Of a stretch of 24,678 nucleotides of DNA, positions 13,756 through 22,106 are shown piece after piece. Made by a program: the position numbers and the translations under genes. Source of the stretch: JAZDMK01 sp043800975 (lineage in GTDB: Bacteria; Bacteroidota; Bacteroidia; Bacteroidales; JAHJDW01); assembly GCA_043800975.1 (NCBI GenBank), contig JAZDMK010000330.1, forward strand, positions 1 to 24,678. The letters are read 5' to 3'. Below the pieces are notes generated by a model. The model worked only from the letters and a program-made list of their open reading frames with translations, searched no databases and was not told the DNA's origin. Positions within the stretch are counted from its first letter, which is position 1, and every line of letters begins with the position of its first letter.

Positions 13756-13785
13756 TTTGGAAGTATGATTTTTTTTGTATTTTTA
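13756..13785 (+). promoter_or_regulatory. Candidate promoter TTTG-N18-TATTTTTA
   Basis: A -33 TTTG at 13756-13759 and a -7 TATTTTTA at 13778-13785 (7 of 8). It would give the ammonia-lyase gene a leader of about 175 nt. The leader includes a 16-codon open frame (13805-13855, MSWNLKYKIKICRTCL) and repeats of the type CACTAAAACACAAAAGCACTA that also occur near 5618-5635. Confidence 0.4.
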
Positions 13786-13968
13786 CCCCGCAAACAAGCA
13801 AACAATGAGTTGGAATCTTAAATACAAAATTAAAATCTGCCGCACCTGTCTTTAGTATTGATGGCATTCTCCGCCACTAAAACACAAAAGCACTAAAGAG
13901 CACTAAAAAATCCTAGTGCCGTTACAAAATTTTCTGATTCAAAAATTCATTTTTAAAATCTTACCTCT

Positions 13969-15507
13969 ATGACATATATCATTAAAGGCGCAGGTCTGAC
14001 TATTGAAGACCTAGTAAATGTTGCCCGCAACAATGAAAAAGTAGAACTCCAACCCGAAGCAGTGGAACGCATCAAAAAATGCCGTGCTATGGTGGAGAAA
14101 AAACTGATCGCTAAAGAAATTATGTACGGTGTAAATACAGGCATTGGCGAGTTTTCGGAAATCGTACTGAACGATGATCAGGTACGTGATTTTCAGAAAT
14201 ATTTAATTTATAACCATGCTGCCGGTATTGGCGACCCCGCTCCTATCGAGCATGTACGTGCTGCCATGTTGCTCCGTGCCAATGTGCATGCACACGGAAA
14301 TTCCGGATGCCGCCCCGAAATCACACAGACATTTGTGGAAATGCTGAACAAAGGTGTTACACCTCACGTATGTGAAAAGGGTTCTGTAGGCGCTTGCGGT
14401 GACCTTGCTCCTATGTCTCAAATTGCATTGCTGATGATGGGCGAAGGTCATGCTTATTATCAGGGCGAATTGCTGGAAGGTAAAGAAGCGTTAAAACGCG
14501 CCGGTATTGAAATCCCTGGTCTTTATGCACGCGACGGACTGGCTGCCATCAATGGCTCCAACTTCCTGACAGGAATGAGTGCACTGATGATTTTCGATAC
14601 AAACAACTGGTTGAAACAAGCTGAAATCGCCTGCGCTATGTCATTAGAAGCGCTGAAAGCAAACTTAAAACCTTACGATCTTCGCTTGCTGGTTGCCCGT
14701 GGCTTCCCAGGTGGAATCCGCAGTGCTAAAGCCATTCATCAGGTTTGCAAAAACGGTGATCTGGCTGAAAATAAATTAAAAGTAAAAGTTCAGGATGCGT
14801 ATTCCATGCGTTCAACACCTGCTGTTATTGGTTCTGCACATGATATGCTGGCCTATGCACGCACACAGGTTGAAATTGAAATGAATGGTGTGGGTGACAA
14901 TCCTATTTTCTTCCCTGATCAGGATGTTCAGCTTTCGGGCGCCAACTTCCAGGGATCACCCGTTGCAGTACCGATGGATATTGTTGGTGCATGTGTAACA
15001 ATGGTCAGTGTACTTTCTGAAAGACGTATGAACCGCCTGAACAATCCCGCACTCAGCATTGGATTACCTCCGTTCTTAACCAAAGGAGCTGGTATGTTTT
15101 CAGGATTGATGCTCAGCCAATACACTGCCGACATGCAGATCGTAGAGCAAAGAATTCTTTCGATGCCAGCCTGCATTCAGTCGATTCCGGCAGCAGCGGA
15201 TCAGGAAGATTTTGTTTCGATGGGTATGAACACCGCATTGAAAAATCTTCAGATTCTTGATAACGCTTATGGCATTTTGGGTATTGAATTAATGGCCGCT
15301 GCACAGGCACTCGATCTGCGCGAAAAATACGAAACCCCTTATCGTTTTGGTGATGGTACTAGCAAGGCAAAAGAAGTAATCCGCCGTCATGTGGAATACC
15401 TTGATATCGACCGTCCGCTTTATCCCGACCACAACAAGATGAAGGCACTTGTCAAATCATGTGAAATTTTAAAAGAAGTAGAAAAAGCAATTGGAAGTTT
15501 AGAATAG
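13969..15507 (+). CDS. hutH: Aromatic amino acid ammonia-lyase (histidine ammonia-lyase family), Cys at the MIO position
   Basis: A 512-aa MIO-type lyase that eliminates ammonia from an aromatic amino acid, most likely histidine (giving urocanate). Residues match Pseudomonas HAL closely in place: Tyr53 (YGVNTGIG), His83 (NHAAGIG), the tripeptide Ala142-Cys143-Gly144 within GSVGACGDLAP, Asn195, Gln275, Tyr278, Arg281, and Glu413 in DQEDFVSM. The MIO prosthetic group is normally made from Ala-Ser-Gly; here codon 143 is TGC (Cys). Published Ser143Cys HAL variants are known to keep activity, so the enzyme need not be dead. No other hut genes are nearby, so the substrate and pathway are uncertain (a phenylalanine or tyrosine lyase or an aminomutase is possible). 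It is divergent from pcm and followed by a terminator. Confidence 0.88.
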   Translation: MTYIIKGAGLTIEDLVNVARNNEKVELQPEAVERIKKCRAMVEKKLIAKEIMYGVNTGIGEFSEIVLNDDQVRDFQKYLIYNHAAGIGDPAPIEHVRAAMLLRANVHAHGNSGCRPEITQTFVEMLNKGVTPHVCEKGSVGACGDLAPMSQIALLMMGEGHAYYQGELLEGKEALKRAGIEIPGLYARDGLAAINGSNFLTGMSALMIFDTNNWLKQAEIACAMSLEALKANLKPYDLRLLVARGFPGGIRSAKAIHQVCKNGDLAENKLKVKVQDAYSMRSTPAVIGSAHDMLAYARTQVEIEMNGVGDNPIFFPDQDVQLSGANFQGSPVAVPMDIVGACVTMVSVLSERRMNRLNNPALSIGLPPFLTKGAGMFSGLMLSQYTADMQIVEQRILSMPACIQSIPAAADQEDFVSMGMNTALKNLQILDNAYGILGIELMAAAQALDLREKYETPYRFGDGTSKAKEVIRRHVEYLDIDRPLYPDHNKMKALVKSCEILKEVEKAIGSLE

Positions 15508-15526
15508 TTTTTTCTCTATGATAATG

Positions 15527-15557
15527 AAAAAAGCCGCTCATTTGGGTGGCTTTTTTT
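15527..15557 (+). terminator. Intrinsic terminator after the ammonia-lyase gene
   Basis: The stem AAAAAAGCCGC/GTGGCTTTTTT (one G-T pair) with an 8-nt loop runs into a T tract. Its right end overlaps the -33 box of the next promoter. Confidence 0.82.
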
Positions 15558-15585
15558 GATTTATCCTGCTTTTTTTCTATATTTG
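15555..15585 (+). promoter_or_regulatory. Strong Bacteroidota promoter TTTG-N19-TATATTTG
   Basis: The -33 TTTG (15555-15558) and the exact -7 TATATTTG (15578-15585) are 19 nt apart, the consensus spacing. It lies 24 nt before the first gene of the caspase operon. The closely packed downstream genes have no comparable element. Confidence 0.65.
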
Positions 15586-15608
15586 ATTTTTAAAATCAAC
15601 GCATTAAT

Positions 15609-16895
15609 ATGAACCGACTGAAATTTCTCCTGCTGATCATCCCGGCATCGATAATGCTGCTGGGTATTTCATCGTGCAAAAAACTCGAGTTGGACAGGCA
15701 GGTATTCTTAGAGATTGATACCATTGCGGCTTATGGTAGCTATCTCGAAATCACCTCTCGCATTGTTGACTTTGGGGATTATGAAGGATTCGATCAACAT
15801 GGCATCTGTTGGTCGTCGGACTACACTCCCACCATTGCTGACTGCCATATTGAATGGGGGGCGGTAAACAAATCCGAAAATTATTCTTATACCATAGGGC
15901 ATGGAGAATTCGATGCCAGTACGACCTACCGCTTCCGTCCCTTTGCAAAAAAGGGCAACGATGTTTTTTACGGAGAGGAGTTTTTTTATGACAACAAATA
16001 TGCTGCCGACACCTGGGAAGATTTGAACTGGGTCATCAATACGTCTTTTATCGAGCGTAATCGAGGAACCGCTTTCACCTTAGATAATCTGTCATATTTC
16101 GGACTTGGAATGGACAATTTGAACAATGACCTGAACGACATCTGGTGTTTTGACCCTCAGCAGAATACTTTTACCCAGAAAGCCGATTTCATTGGGGGAG
16201 CGCGCAACAGTTGCTGTTCATTTCAACATGGGAATTACGGGTTCATCGGCTTTGGTGAAGGGGGAGGAACTTATTACGGGGACATCTACCGCTACAATCC
16301 TGCCGGCAACGTCTGGGAGTACTGGAAAGACGTAGGATACCAGGCCTCCTACATGTCCAGTTTTGTCATCGATGATTATTTTTATTTCGGAATGGGCATC
16401 AAGTCTTCAAGTTTTTCAACGGAGTTTTACCGTATCCATATCCCTACTTGTTCTTCGCCTGAAACGCTGATCGATTTTCCCGGCTTTCCCCGCGGGGGTC
16501 ACGTTAGCTTCTCTGTTGCAGGAAGGGGCTTTGTAGGTCTCGGTTCAAAGGATGATAATGTTACCACCCTTAATGATTTCTGGATGTACGATCCCGGTAG
16601 CGGCAACTGGACTCAGTTGGACAATTATCCGGGCATGAGCCGGTTCTCTCCTATCTGTTTTGTGATCAACGATATCGCTTATGTAGGCGGGGGCGCTGAA
16701 ACGTATGCGGGAATGCAGTATGACTTCTATTATTTCGACCCCGGATCGGTGAGTTGGCATCAGCTCAACAACATCCCGTTCTCCGGCCGTTACAGTAGCA
16801 CCTGCTTCTCCAACGGATCATTCGGATACGTCCTCTGCGGCACTTCAGGAGGAACGGGAAACAACAAAAAGGAATTGTGGCGTTTCATCCCTTAA
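15609..16895 (+). CDS. Kelch-like beta-propeller lipoprotein
   Basis: A 428-aa predicted outer-membrane or periplasmic lipoprotein. The leader MNRLKFLLLI... ends in a lipobox GISSC (Cys23). Residues about 30-128 form an Ig/fibronectin-like domain with the HGICWSS..TPT segment common in Bacteroidota surface proteins. Residues about 135-428 hold repeated Kelch-type blades with the pattern 'NDIWCFDPQQNTF', 'GDIYRYNPAGNVWEYW', 'NDFWMYDPGSGNWTQL' and 'YDFYYFDPGSVSWHQL', separated by Gly-rich strands (GFIGFGEGGG, GFVGLGSK, AYVGGGAET). Kelch propellers bind proteins or glycans; a ligand cannot be named. It is the first gene of a five-gene operon, 9 nt before the next. Confidence 0.85.
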   Translation: MNRLKFLLLIIPASIMLLGISSCKKLELDRQVFLEIDTIAAYGSYLEITSRIVDFGDYEGFDQHGICWSSDYTPTIADCHIEWGAVNKSENYSYTIGHGEFDASTTYRFRPFAKKGNDVFYGEEFFYDNKYAADTWEDLNWVINTSFIERNRGTAFTLDNLSYFGLGMDNLNNDLNDIWCFDPQQNTFTQKADFIGGARNSCCSFQHGNYGFIGFGEGGGTYYGDIYRYNPAGNVWEYWKDVGYQASYMSSFVIDDYFYFGMGIKSSSFSTEFYRIHIPTCSSPETLIDFPGFPRGGHVSFSVAGRGFVGLGSKDDNVTTLNDFWMYDPGSGNWTQLDNYPGMSRFSPICFVINDIAYVGGGAETYAGMQYDFYYFDPGSVSWHQLNNIPFSGRYSSTCFSNGSFGYVLCGTSGGTGNNKKELWRFIP

Positions 16896-16904
16896 TTCTT
16901 ATCT

Positions 16905-17321
16905 ATGAACAGAAGCCTTTCAATATTACTTTCACTGCTGGTTATTATCATCGCGCTAGTTTTTCTTTTGTTTGTGCCTTCGCAAAATCAGGATGACGAA
17001 AAAACTCCTCCCGGCACAGATGGAATGGGAATACCACCCAAACCCGACACGTTAGCGGCAAAGTATGACACTGCAAAGAAAAGTGGAACAACTTCCATTT
17101 CTGTATATCCTGTAGACCACGGATTTGGATATGACATTCTGATGAACGGAAAACCTTACATTCATCAGCCTTACATTCCGGCTATTCAGGGAAATAAGGT
17201 TTTTTCCTCTGTTGAGGATGCTCAGAAAACAGCCGCACTTGTTAATTTTAAAATTAAAAACAACATAAACCCTCCGAGTATTTCCATCCGGGAACTCGAC
17301 AGTTTGAAAATCAAAAGATAA
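16905..17321 (+). CDS. Membrane-anchored DUF4907-like protein
   Basis: 138 aa. An N-terminal hydrophobic segment (about 5-25, LSILLSLLVIIIALVFLLF) is a signal anchor or uncleaved leader, followed by a Pro/Asp-rich linker. The C-terminal domain has YDILMNGKPYIHQPYIPAIQG (about 76-96, with GYDI, NGKPYIHQP, PAIQGNK as landmarks), then a helix with EDAQKTAALV, the layout of DUF4907. Function is unknown. Gaps are 9 nt upstream and 6 nt downstream. Its base composition is lower in G+C than the genes on either side. Confidence 0.75.
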   Translation: MNRSLSILLSLLVIIIALVFLLFVPSQNQDDEKTPPGTDGMGIPPKPDTLAAKYDTAKKSGTTSISVYPVDHGFGYDILMNGKPYIHQPYIPAIQGNKVFSSVEDAQKTAALVNFKIKNNINPPSISIRELDSLKIKR

Positions 17322-17327
17322 TTACGC

Positions 17328-18119
17328 ATGAAGAAGCTACTCATTCTTTTTTCTATCCTAGGCTCTGCGTTTGGATCCCACGCCCAGAAATTGTCGAACG
17401 CCGAGATCCGCAACATCGACTTTTCGCTGGTCAAGGACAGCCTTGTGATCACTTACGACATCGCGAATGCCGAAAAGGACATGATGTACTTTGTGACGAT
17501 TAATGTATTCACCGCCGACAACGTGAAAGTGGACGCCCGGTCTTTTAGCGGCGATGTCAACCGGATTATGCCGGGAGGCAAGAATAAGCGCGCCGTATGG
17601 CATCTTAACCGGGACGGCATTGTACTGGATCATGACATCTTTGTCGAAGTGCAGGCGATTGCCAGAAAAGAGATTAAAAATACGGAAATCCCCTCCTCTT
17701 CAGGTAGCGTAAGCCCCATCAAGTGTGCATTGTTCTCACTAGCCCTTCCGGGACTTGGTCAGTTTGTTCTGAAAAAGCAGATTTCGTATTTCGGTATCGG
17801 ACTGCTTTGTTACGGAATGGCTGCCTTCTCGATCTTCGACAATCAGGCTGCATCCACGAATTACGACAAGTATCTTATCGAAACGGATTATGATATGCGG
17901 GAAGAATATTATGGAATGGCCTGGACTCATTACGGCCGCTACCAGATCATTTCGAAATGCGCTATCGGCCTATGGGCAGGAGATGTCATCTGGACCTACT
18001 TTCAGGCAAAACGTCATAACAAGCAGCTAAATGGAACAACGCTTGGACCCAAATTGTTAATCAGCCCCGGCATTGGATATACCGGACAACCCGTTCTGTG
18101 TTTCAAATACCGATTCTAA
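17328..18119 (+). CDS. Exported membrane protein of the twin-caspase operon
   Basis: 263 aa. A signal peptide (1-19, ending HAQ) is followed by a beta-rich domain (about 25-115) with YFVTINVFTADNVKVDAR, FSGDVN and PGGKNKRAVWHL, a module that Bacteroidota proteins often carry before a C-terminal effector domain. Residues about 133-175 contain LALPGLGQFVLKK and a hydrophobic helix (YFGIGLLCYGMAAFSIF), as in DUF5683-type membrane domains. A second weakly hydrophobic segment lies near 213-230. Function is unknown. The next gene follows after 10 nt, so it is probably co-translated with the caspases. Confidence 0.72.
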   Translation: MKKLLILFSILGSAFGSHAQKLSNAEIRNIDFSLVKDSLVITYDIANAEKDMMYFVTINVFTADNVKVDARSFSGDVNRIMPGGKNKRAVWHLNRDGIVLDHDIFVEVQAIARKEIKNTEIPSSSGSVSPIKCALFSLALPGLGQFVLKKQISYFGIGLLCYGMAAFSIFDNQAASTNYDKYLIETDYDMREEYYGMAWTHYGRYQIISKCAIGLWAGDVIWTYFQAKRHNKQLNGTTLGPKLLISPGIGYTGQPVLCFKYRF

Positions 18120-18129
18120 AATCAAGCAT

Positions 18130-19857
18130 ATGAAGACTTCAAATATTCTTAGCGCATTCAGCCTGGTGGGCATGTTGTGTCTCACCACACTGCTGTATTC
18201 ACAGGATACCGTCATTTCTGCCCGCAGCAAGGTGAAACATATTAATAATCTTGGGGACAACAACAAGATCAGCCTGAAATCAGTCAAGTCGATGCCAAAC
18301 CTCATCATGACGGATCCATCGTTTTCAGATGTCAACGGGAATAACATCATTGACGCGAGCGAAAACTGCACCATCCGGTTTACTCTTAAGAACGATGGTC
18401 AGGGGCAGGGTCAGCAGGTCAAGATCAAGGTCAGCATGAAGAATCCCATACAGGGACTAATATTCAGCAGTACTACCAATATCGGTGACATCGCCTCAGG
18501 GCAAAGTCAGAATGTTACACTCCCGATCGCCGGTAACCAGAATCTGGTAAACGGAAAGGCCGAATTCAGAGTTGAGTGCATTGAAGGGAACGGGTTTGAC
18601 GCTGAACCTTTCGAAATGAAGATTGAGACGCATCAGTTTGAAACGCCCATGGTTATTGTGGCAGATGCAGTGTTCAGCACAGATCAGGGTGGGAAAATCA
18701 AACTGAATTACCCCATAAACCTTAAAGTGCTTGTGCAAAACGTGGGAAAGGGAGATGCCAGCAAGATCAGGCTTGAATTTAAACTGCTCGATGAAAACTG
18801 CCTGCTCTTGGGCGACTCTTCGAAATTTGTGATTGGGAAATTACGTAGCGGAGAAACCAAAGAATTCAATTTTTTGTTCACAGCAAACCGAAGGTATACA
18901 CAAAATACCATCCCTGTCAAAGTTATATTGGCAGAAGGTGTTGGCAAGTATTCGCGCGACACATTGGTCAGCGTGCGTCTGGACCAGAATCTGACGGCCA
19001 GCAATCAGGTAGTAGTAAAAGGAGTAAAAACCGATGATGTAAAAGTAGCTTCCCTTAGTTCGGATGTAGATAAAAACATTCCTGAGTTCACTGAAAAAAA
19101 TCAGAACCGTTACGCGCTGATTATTGGAAACGAAGATTATTCCAGCTATCAGAACAATCTGAATTCAGAAGCCAATGTTGAATTTGCACGCAATGATGCC
19201 CGAATTTTTTCTGAATACTGTGAAAAAACACTGGGTGTACCCAAAGAAAACATTACTCTTCTTACCGATGCCATCAGCACAAAAATGAAATCTGAAATTG
19301 AACGCTTCGCAAAATTTGCTCAGTACAGCAGCGGAAATGCCGAACTCATTTTTTATTACGCCGGACATGGATTTCCTGATGAACAAAGCAAAGATTCGTA
19401 TATCATGCCGGTGGACATCAGCGGCGCCAGCGTTAATGACGGAATCCGGCTGACAGATTTGTATACTAAACTGACCCAGTATCCCACTAAGCACGTATGT
19501 GTTTTTCTGGATGCATGCTTCAGCGGTGGCGGGCGCAATCAGGGTTTGCTGGCTGCAAGGGCTGTGAAAATTAAACCCAAAGAAAATACGGTTGGGGGAA
19601 ATCTGATTGTTTTTTCGGCAAGCAGCGGGGATCAGGTATCGCTTCCATACAAAGACAAACAGCATGGAATGTTTACCTATTTTCTTCTGAAGAAAATTCA
19701 GGAATCGAAAGGTGATATTTCAATGCTTGAATTGACTTCATTTGTAAAACAGCAGGTTGAAATCAACTCTGTAAAAATTAATTACAAAGATCAAAACCCT
19801 GTAATATCAATAAGCCCCGAAGTTCTTTCTTCGTGGCAAAACTGGAAATTAAAGTAA
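18130..19857 (+). CDS. Exported caspase-like protein (peptidase C14) with N-terminal Ig-like domains
   Basis: 575 aa. A signal peptide (1-26, ...LLYSQD) is followed by two CARDB-like beta-sandwich domains (about 55-190 and 195-300; 'DVNGNNIIDASENCTIRFTL' begins the first). The caspase fold starts near residue 322 (YALIIGNEDY) and has the catalytic His413 in YYAGHG and Cys463 in DACFSG, both intact. It ends with a short Trp-rich tail. The family (orthocaspases) cuts after basic or acidic residues, and the specificity cannot be told here. The ATG at 18130 is chosen because the leader starts there; the longer frame from 18073 overlaps the upstream gene. The second caspase gene follows after 6 nt. 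Confidence 0.87.
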   Translation: MKTSNILSAFSLVGMLCLTTLLYSQDTVISARSKVKHINNLGDNNKISLKSVKSMPNLIMTDPSFSDVNGNNIIDASENCTIRFTLKNDGQGQGQQVKIKVSMKNPIQGLIFSSTTNIGDIASGQSQNVTLPIAGNQNLVNGKAEFRVECIEGNGFDAEPFEMKIETHQFETPMVIVADAVFSTDQGGKIKLNYPINLKVLVQNVGKGDASKIRLEFKLLDENCLLLGDSSKFVIGKLRSGETKEFNFLFTANRRYTQNTIPVKVILAEGVGKYSRDTLVSVRLDQNLTASNQVVVKGVKTDDVKVASLSSDVDKNIPEFTEKNQNRYALIIGNEDYSSYQNNLNSEANVEFARNDARIFSEYCEKTLGVPKENITLLTDAISTKMKSEIERFAKFAQYSSGNAELIFYYAGHGFPDEQSKDSYIMPVDISGASVNDGIRLTDLYTKLTQYPTKHVCVFLDACFSGGGRNQGLLAARAVKIKPKENTVGGNLIVFSASSGDQVSLPYKDKQHGMFTYFLLKKIQESKGDISMLELTSFVKQQVEINSVKINYKDQNPVISISPEVLSSWQNWKLK

Positions 19858-19863
19858 AAAAGT

Positions 19864-21567
19864 ATGCGAATGAAATTAAAAAATATGCGTTGGTTGCTAT
19901 TATTCATTTTTGCAACATCCTCTTTTTTATCAAAAACATCGGCGCAAAATTCGCCATATCAACTGGCAATGGAAATCATCCGGCCCGGACAAACATCAGT
20001 GAGCTTTACCGGGGGACTTCTTCATGATGGTGATAAAATCAGGATGTTTTTAATGAACAATCCTTCGTTTAATGCAAAATTGGATGATTCACTTTACTAT
20101 TACATTTACAATTATATTGATGTTGAAGGCCAGTCGGAAAAGTACTTAATGTTCCTGAATCAGGCCAAATACGGCTTTGGTGACAGATTTTTCAACAGCA
20201 AAAAAAACATAACACTGGGTTCTGAGAACTTTGAATTTGTGATCGGAGACCCATTCGGCAAAGAATCATTTTTTCTTTTAATCTCTGAAAAGAAACTTGA
20301 AAACCCACTGGGAATTACTCAGCAGGATCTATTTTCTCTAATGAAAGGAAAACCCACAGATGAAGTGAAGAATTGCTATCTCTCAAGTCTTTCTTATGAA
20401 AGTATTGGAGATACCCCGCCAGGATTTAACAGCCAGGTAAATAATGGAAAGGGAAATGAAAATGATGATAAGATGGTGAATGAGTTTAAGGCTGTTCATA
20501 TTGATGAAATCATAAAAGATAAAGACCAACTGTATACTGTAGTTCCCATTATTCAAATCACAAACCCACCGCCACAAAAGGAAACACGCGGCGCCAAATT
20601 AATTCCGCAGGTTCATCAGAAAAAATATTTGCTAAGTGGAATTAGCAGTGTAAAAGATGGTATTGAGAAGGTGCTTATCAATAAAGAGGAAGCTACTTTA
20701 TATAACAACACATACTGGGAAAAAGAAGTTGTACTGCTGGATGGATTAAACACATTTGTAATACAAGCCATTTCACGTTCCGGCTCATCGGGTAAAGATA
20801 CGATTCGTCTGATTAGTGAGGGGGATGAAGTAATCAGCGAAATAAAATCAAGAAATTTTCTCCTTGCGATCGGTGTAGACGATTACACATTCTGGCCAAA
20901 ACTTACACGTCCGGCAAAAGATGTAAAAGCTGTTGGCGGCGTTTTGCTGGACCGCTATCAGTTTTCAAACGATAATGTTCAGATTCTGTTAAATCAGGAT
21001 GTAACTGTAGAAAAAATTGACAAGGCTTTTCGCACATTAATCACACAAGTAACCAATGAAGATAATGTTTTGATTTATTATGCAGGCCATGGCTATTATG
21101 ATAAAATTTTAGAAGAAGGTTACTGGATTCCTGCCGGTGCAAAAACAAATTCAACCAGTGAATATCTTCCAAATTCTACAATCGGGAAATATATCAAGGC
21201 TCTCAAATCACGCCATACACTTGTTATTTCCGATGCATGCTTTTCAGGATCGCTTTATGTTCAGGATTCACGCGGAACAAAAGATGCGTTTGCCGATAAC
21301 ATTGGAAAATTCAAATCACGATGGGCTTTTTCAAGCGGTCGATTAGAAGAAGTAGCTGATGGCATGGCCGGATCTGAAAACAGTCCGTTTGCCACATACA
21401 TTCTTAAATTTTTAAAACAGAATACGAAAGATTATTTTGCTGTTTCTGAAATGGTGCAATTTGTAAAAACTGCGGTAGCCAACAATTCGAATCAGACACC
21501 GTTTGCAGCTCCATTAAGAGATGTAGGTGATGAAGGAGGAGAATTTATTTTTCGCTTGAAACAATAA
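19864..21567 (+). CDS. Second exported caspase-like protein with DUF4384-like N-terminus
   Basis: 567 aa. A signal peptide (1-28, ending TSAQ) is followed by a domain (about 30-160) with YYYIYNYIDVEGQ and a GD(P)FG segment, resembling the DUF4384 module often fused to bacterial caspases. A linker and an Ig-like strand set (about 235-318) lead to the caspase fold: FLLAIGVDDY (about 335), His409 in YYAGHG, and Cys459 in DACFSG. The dyad is complete. It differs from the preceding caspase outside the catalytic core, so it is not a recent tandem copy. It is the last gene of the operon; its stop directly abuts that of the convergent DUF2148 gene. Confidence 0.87.
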   Translation: MRMKLKNMRWLLLFIFATSSFLSKTSAQNSPYQLAMEIIRPGQTSVSFTGGLLHDGDKIRMFLMNNPSFNAKLDDSLYYYIYNYIDVEGQSEKYLMFLNQAKYGFGDRFFNSKKNITLGSENFEFVIGDPFGKESFFLLISEKKLENPLGITQQDLFSLMKGKPTDEVKNCYLSSLSYESIGDTPPGFNSQVNNGKGNENDDKMVNEFKAVHIDEIIKDKDQLYTVVPIIQITNPPPQKETRGAKLIPQVHQKKYLLSGISSVKDGIEKVLINKEEATLYNNTYWEKEVVLLDGLNTFVIQAISRSGSSGKDTIRLISEGDEVISEIKSRNFLLAIGVDDYTFWPKLTRPAKDVKAVGGVLLDRYQFSNDNVQILLNQDVTVEKIDKAFRTLITQVTNEDNVLIYYAGHGYYDKILEEGYWIPAGAKTNSTSEYLPNSTIGKYIKALKSRHTLVISDACFSGSLYVQDSRGTKDAFADNIGKFKSRWAFSSGRLEEVADGMAGSENSPFATYILKFLKQNTKDYFAVSEMVQFVKTAVANNSNQTPFAAPLRDVGDEGGEFIFRLKQ

Positions 21568-22104
21568 TTATTTTCTGTCAAAAAAGGGACTCTTTGCCAT
21601 CGCGCTTAAGGGAATTCCATAAGCTACGGCTACGTCTTTTCCAAGCATTTCCAGCTCCATGGCAGCCTGCCCTATAGAATACATTACACGGCTGTCAACT
21701 CTGTTGTCAGCTGCAATACTAACAGCTGAACCTATAGCGATTCCAAGATCTCCAGTGTTAAACACACAAGGCGTTTTGGGATGACGCTCACGTTCTTCAC
21801 AATTTTCATAACCACACATGCCGCATTTTTTTAATCCCTGTGAACGGATAACAGTACCAAACAAAAGAACCACCGGTGAGTTCAAAATGTTTTGTGCATC
21901 TCTTTTGAAAAACTCAACTTCAAAACGTTCGCCTATTTCAATCATTTTATCAGCAAGAATCCGGATATCATTTCCGTCAACAATTGCTAAACGCAAATTA
22001 TCTACCCCACGCGCTTTAGGAGCTGTACGTGCAGCAAGCAATATACGGCCAGCAACTTCTTTCACAATACCTGCATTCAGACTTTCTTCAGTAATGATTG
22101 CCAT
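21568..22104 (-). CDS. DUF2148 ferredoxin-domain protein
   Basis: 178 aa, cytoplasmic. It belongs to a conserved family (COG4739, DUF2148) with a four-Cys cluster: Cys94, Cys97, Cys102 and Cys113 (C-x2-C-x4-C-x10-C), suited to an iron-sulphur cluster. Flanking motifs are TAPKARGVDNL (28-38) and the C-terminal DNRVDSRVMYSIGQAA and AYGIPLSA. The function is not known; members are found mainly in anaerobes. It lies 2 nt downstream of the histidine kinase gene on the same strand, so the two form an operon. No spacer separates it from the convergent caspase gene. Confidence 0.88.
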   Translation of the reverse strand: MAIITEESLNAGIVKEVAGRILLAARTAPKARGVDNLRLAIVDGNDIRILADKMIEIGERFEVEFFKRDAQNILNSPVVLLFGTVIRSQGLKKCGMCGYENCEERERHPKTPCVFNTGDLGIAIGSAVSIAADNRVDSRVMYSIGQAAMELEMLGKDVAVAYGIPLSAMAKSPFFDRK

Positions 22105-22106
22105 AT

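Noticed and set aside
15609..19857. Horizontal transfer signalled by base composition in the caspase operon
   Set aside because: G+C looks higher in the Kelch-like gene and in 17328-17700 than in 16905-17321, but sample counts at 18421-18480 (24 of 60) and 19321-19380 (27 of 60) show no clear step. The variation is too small to argue for transfer.
18130..21567. Caspases as part of a gasdermin or CRISPR-caspase (Craspase) defence system
   Set aside because: Both carry signal peptides, and no gasdermin-like, cas or nucleotide-cyclase gene is nearby.
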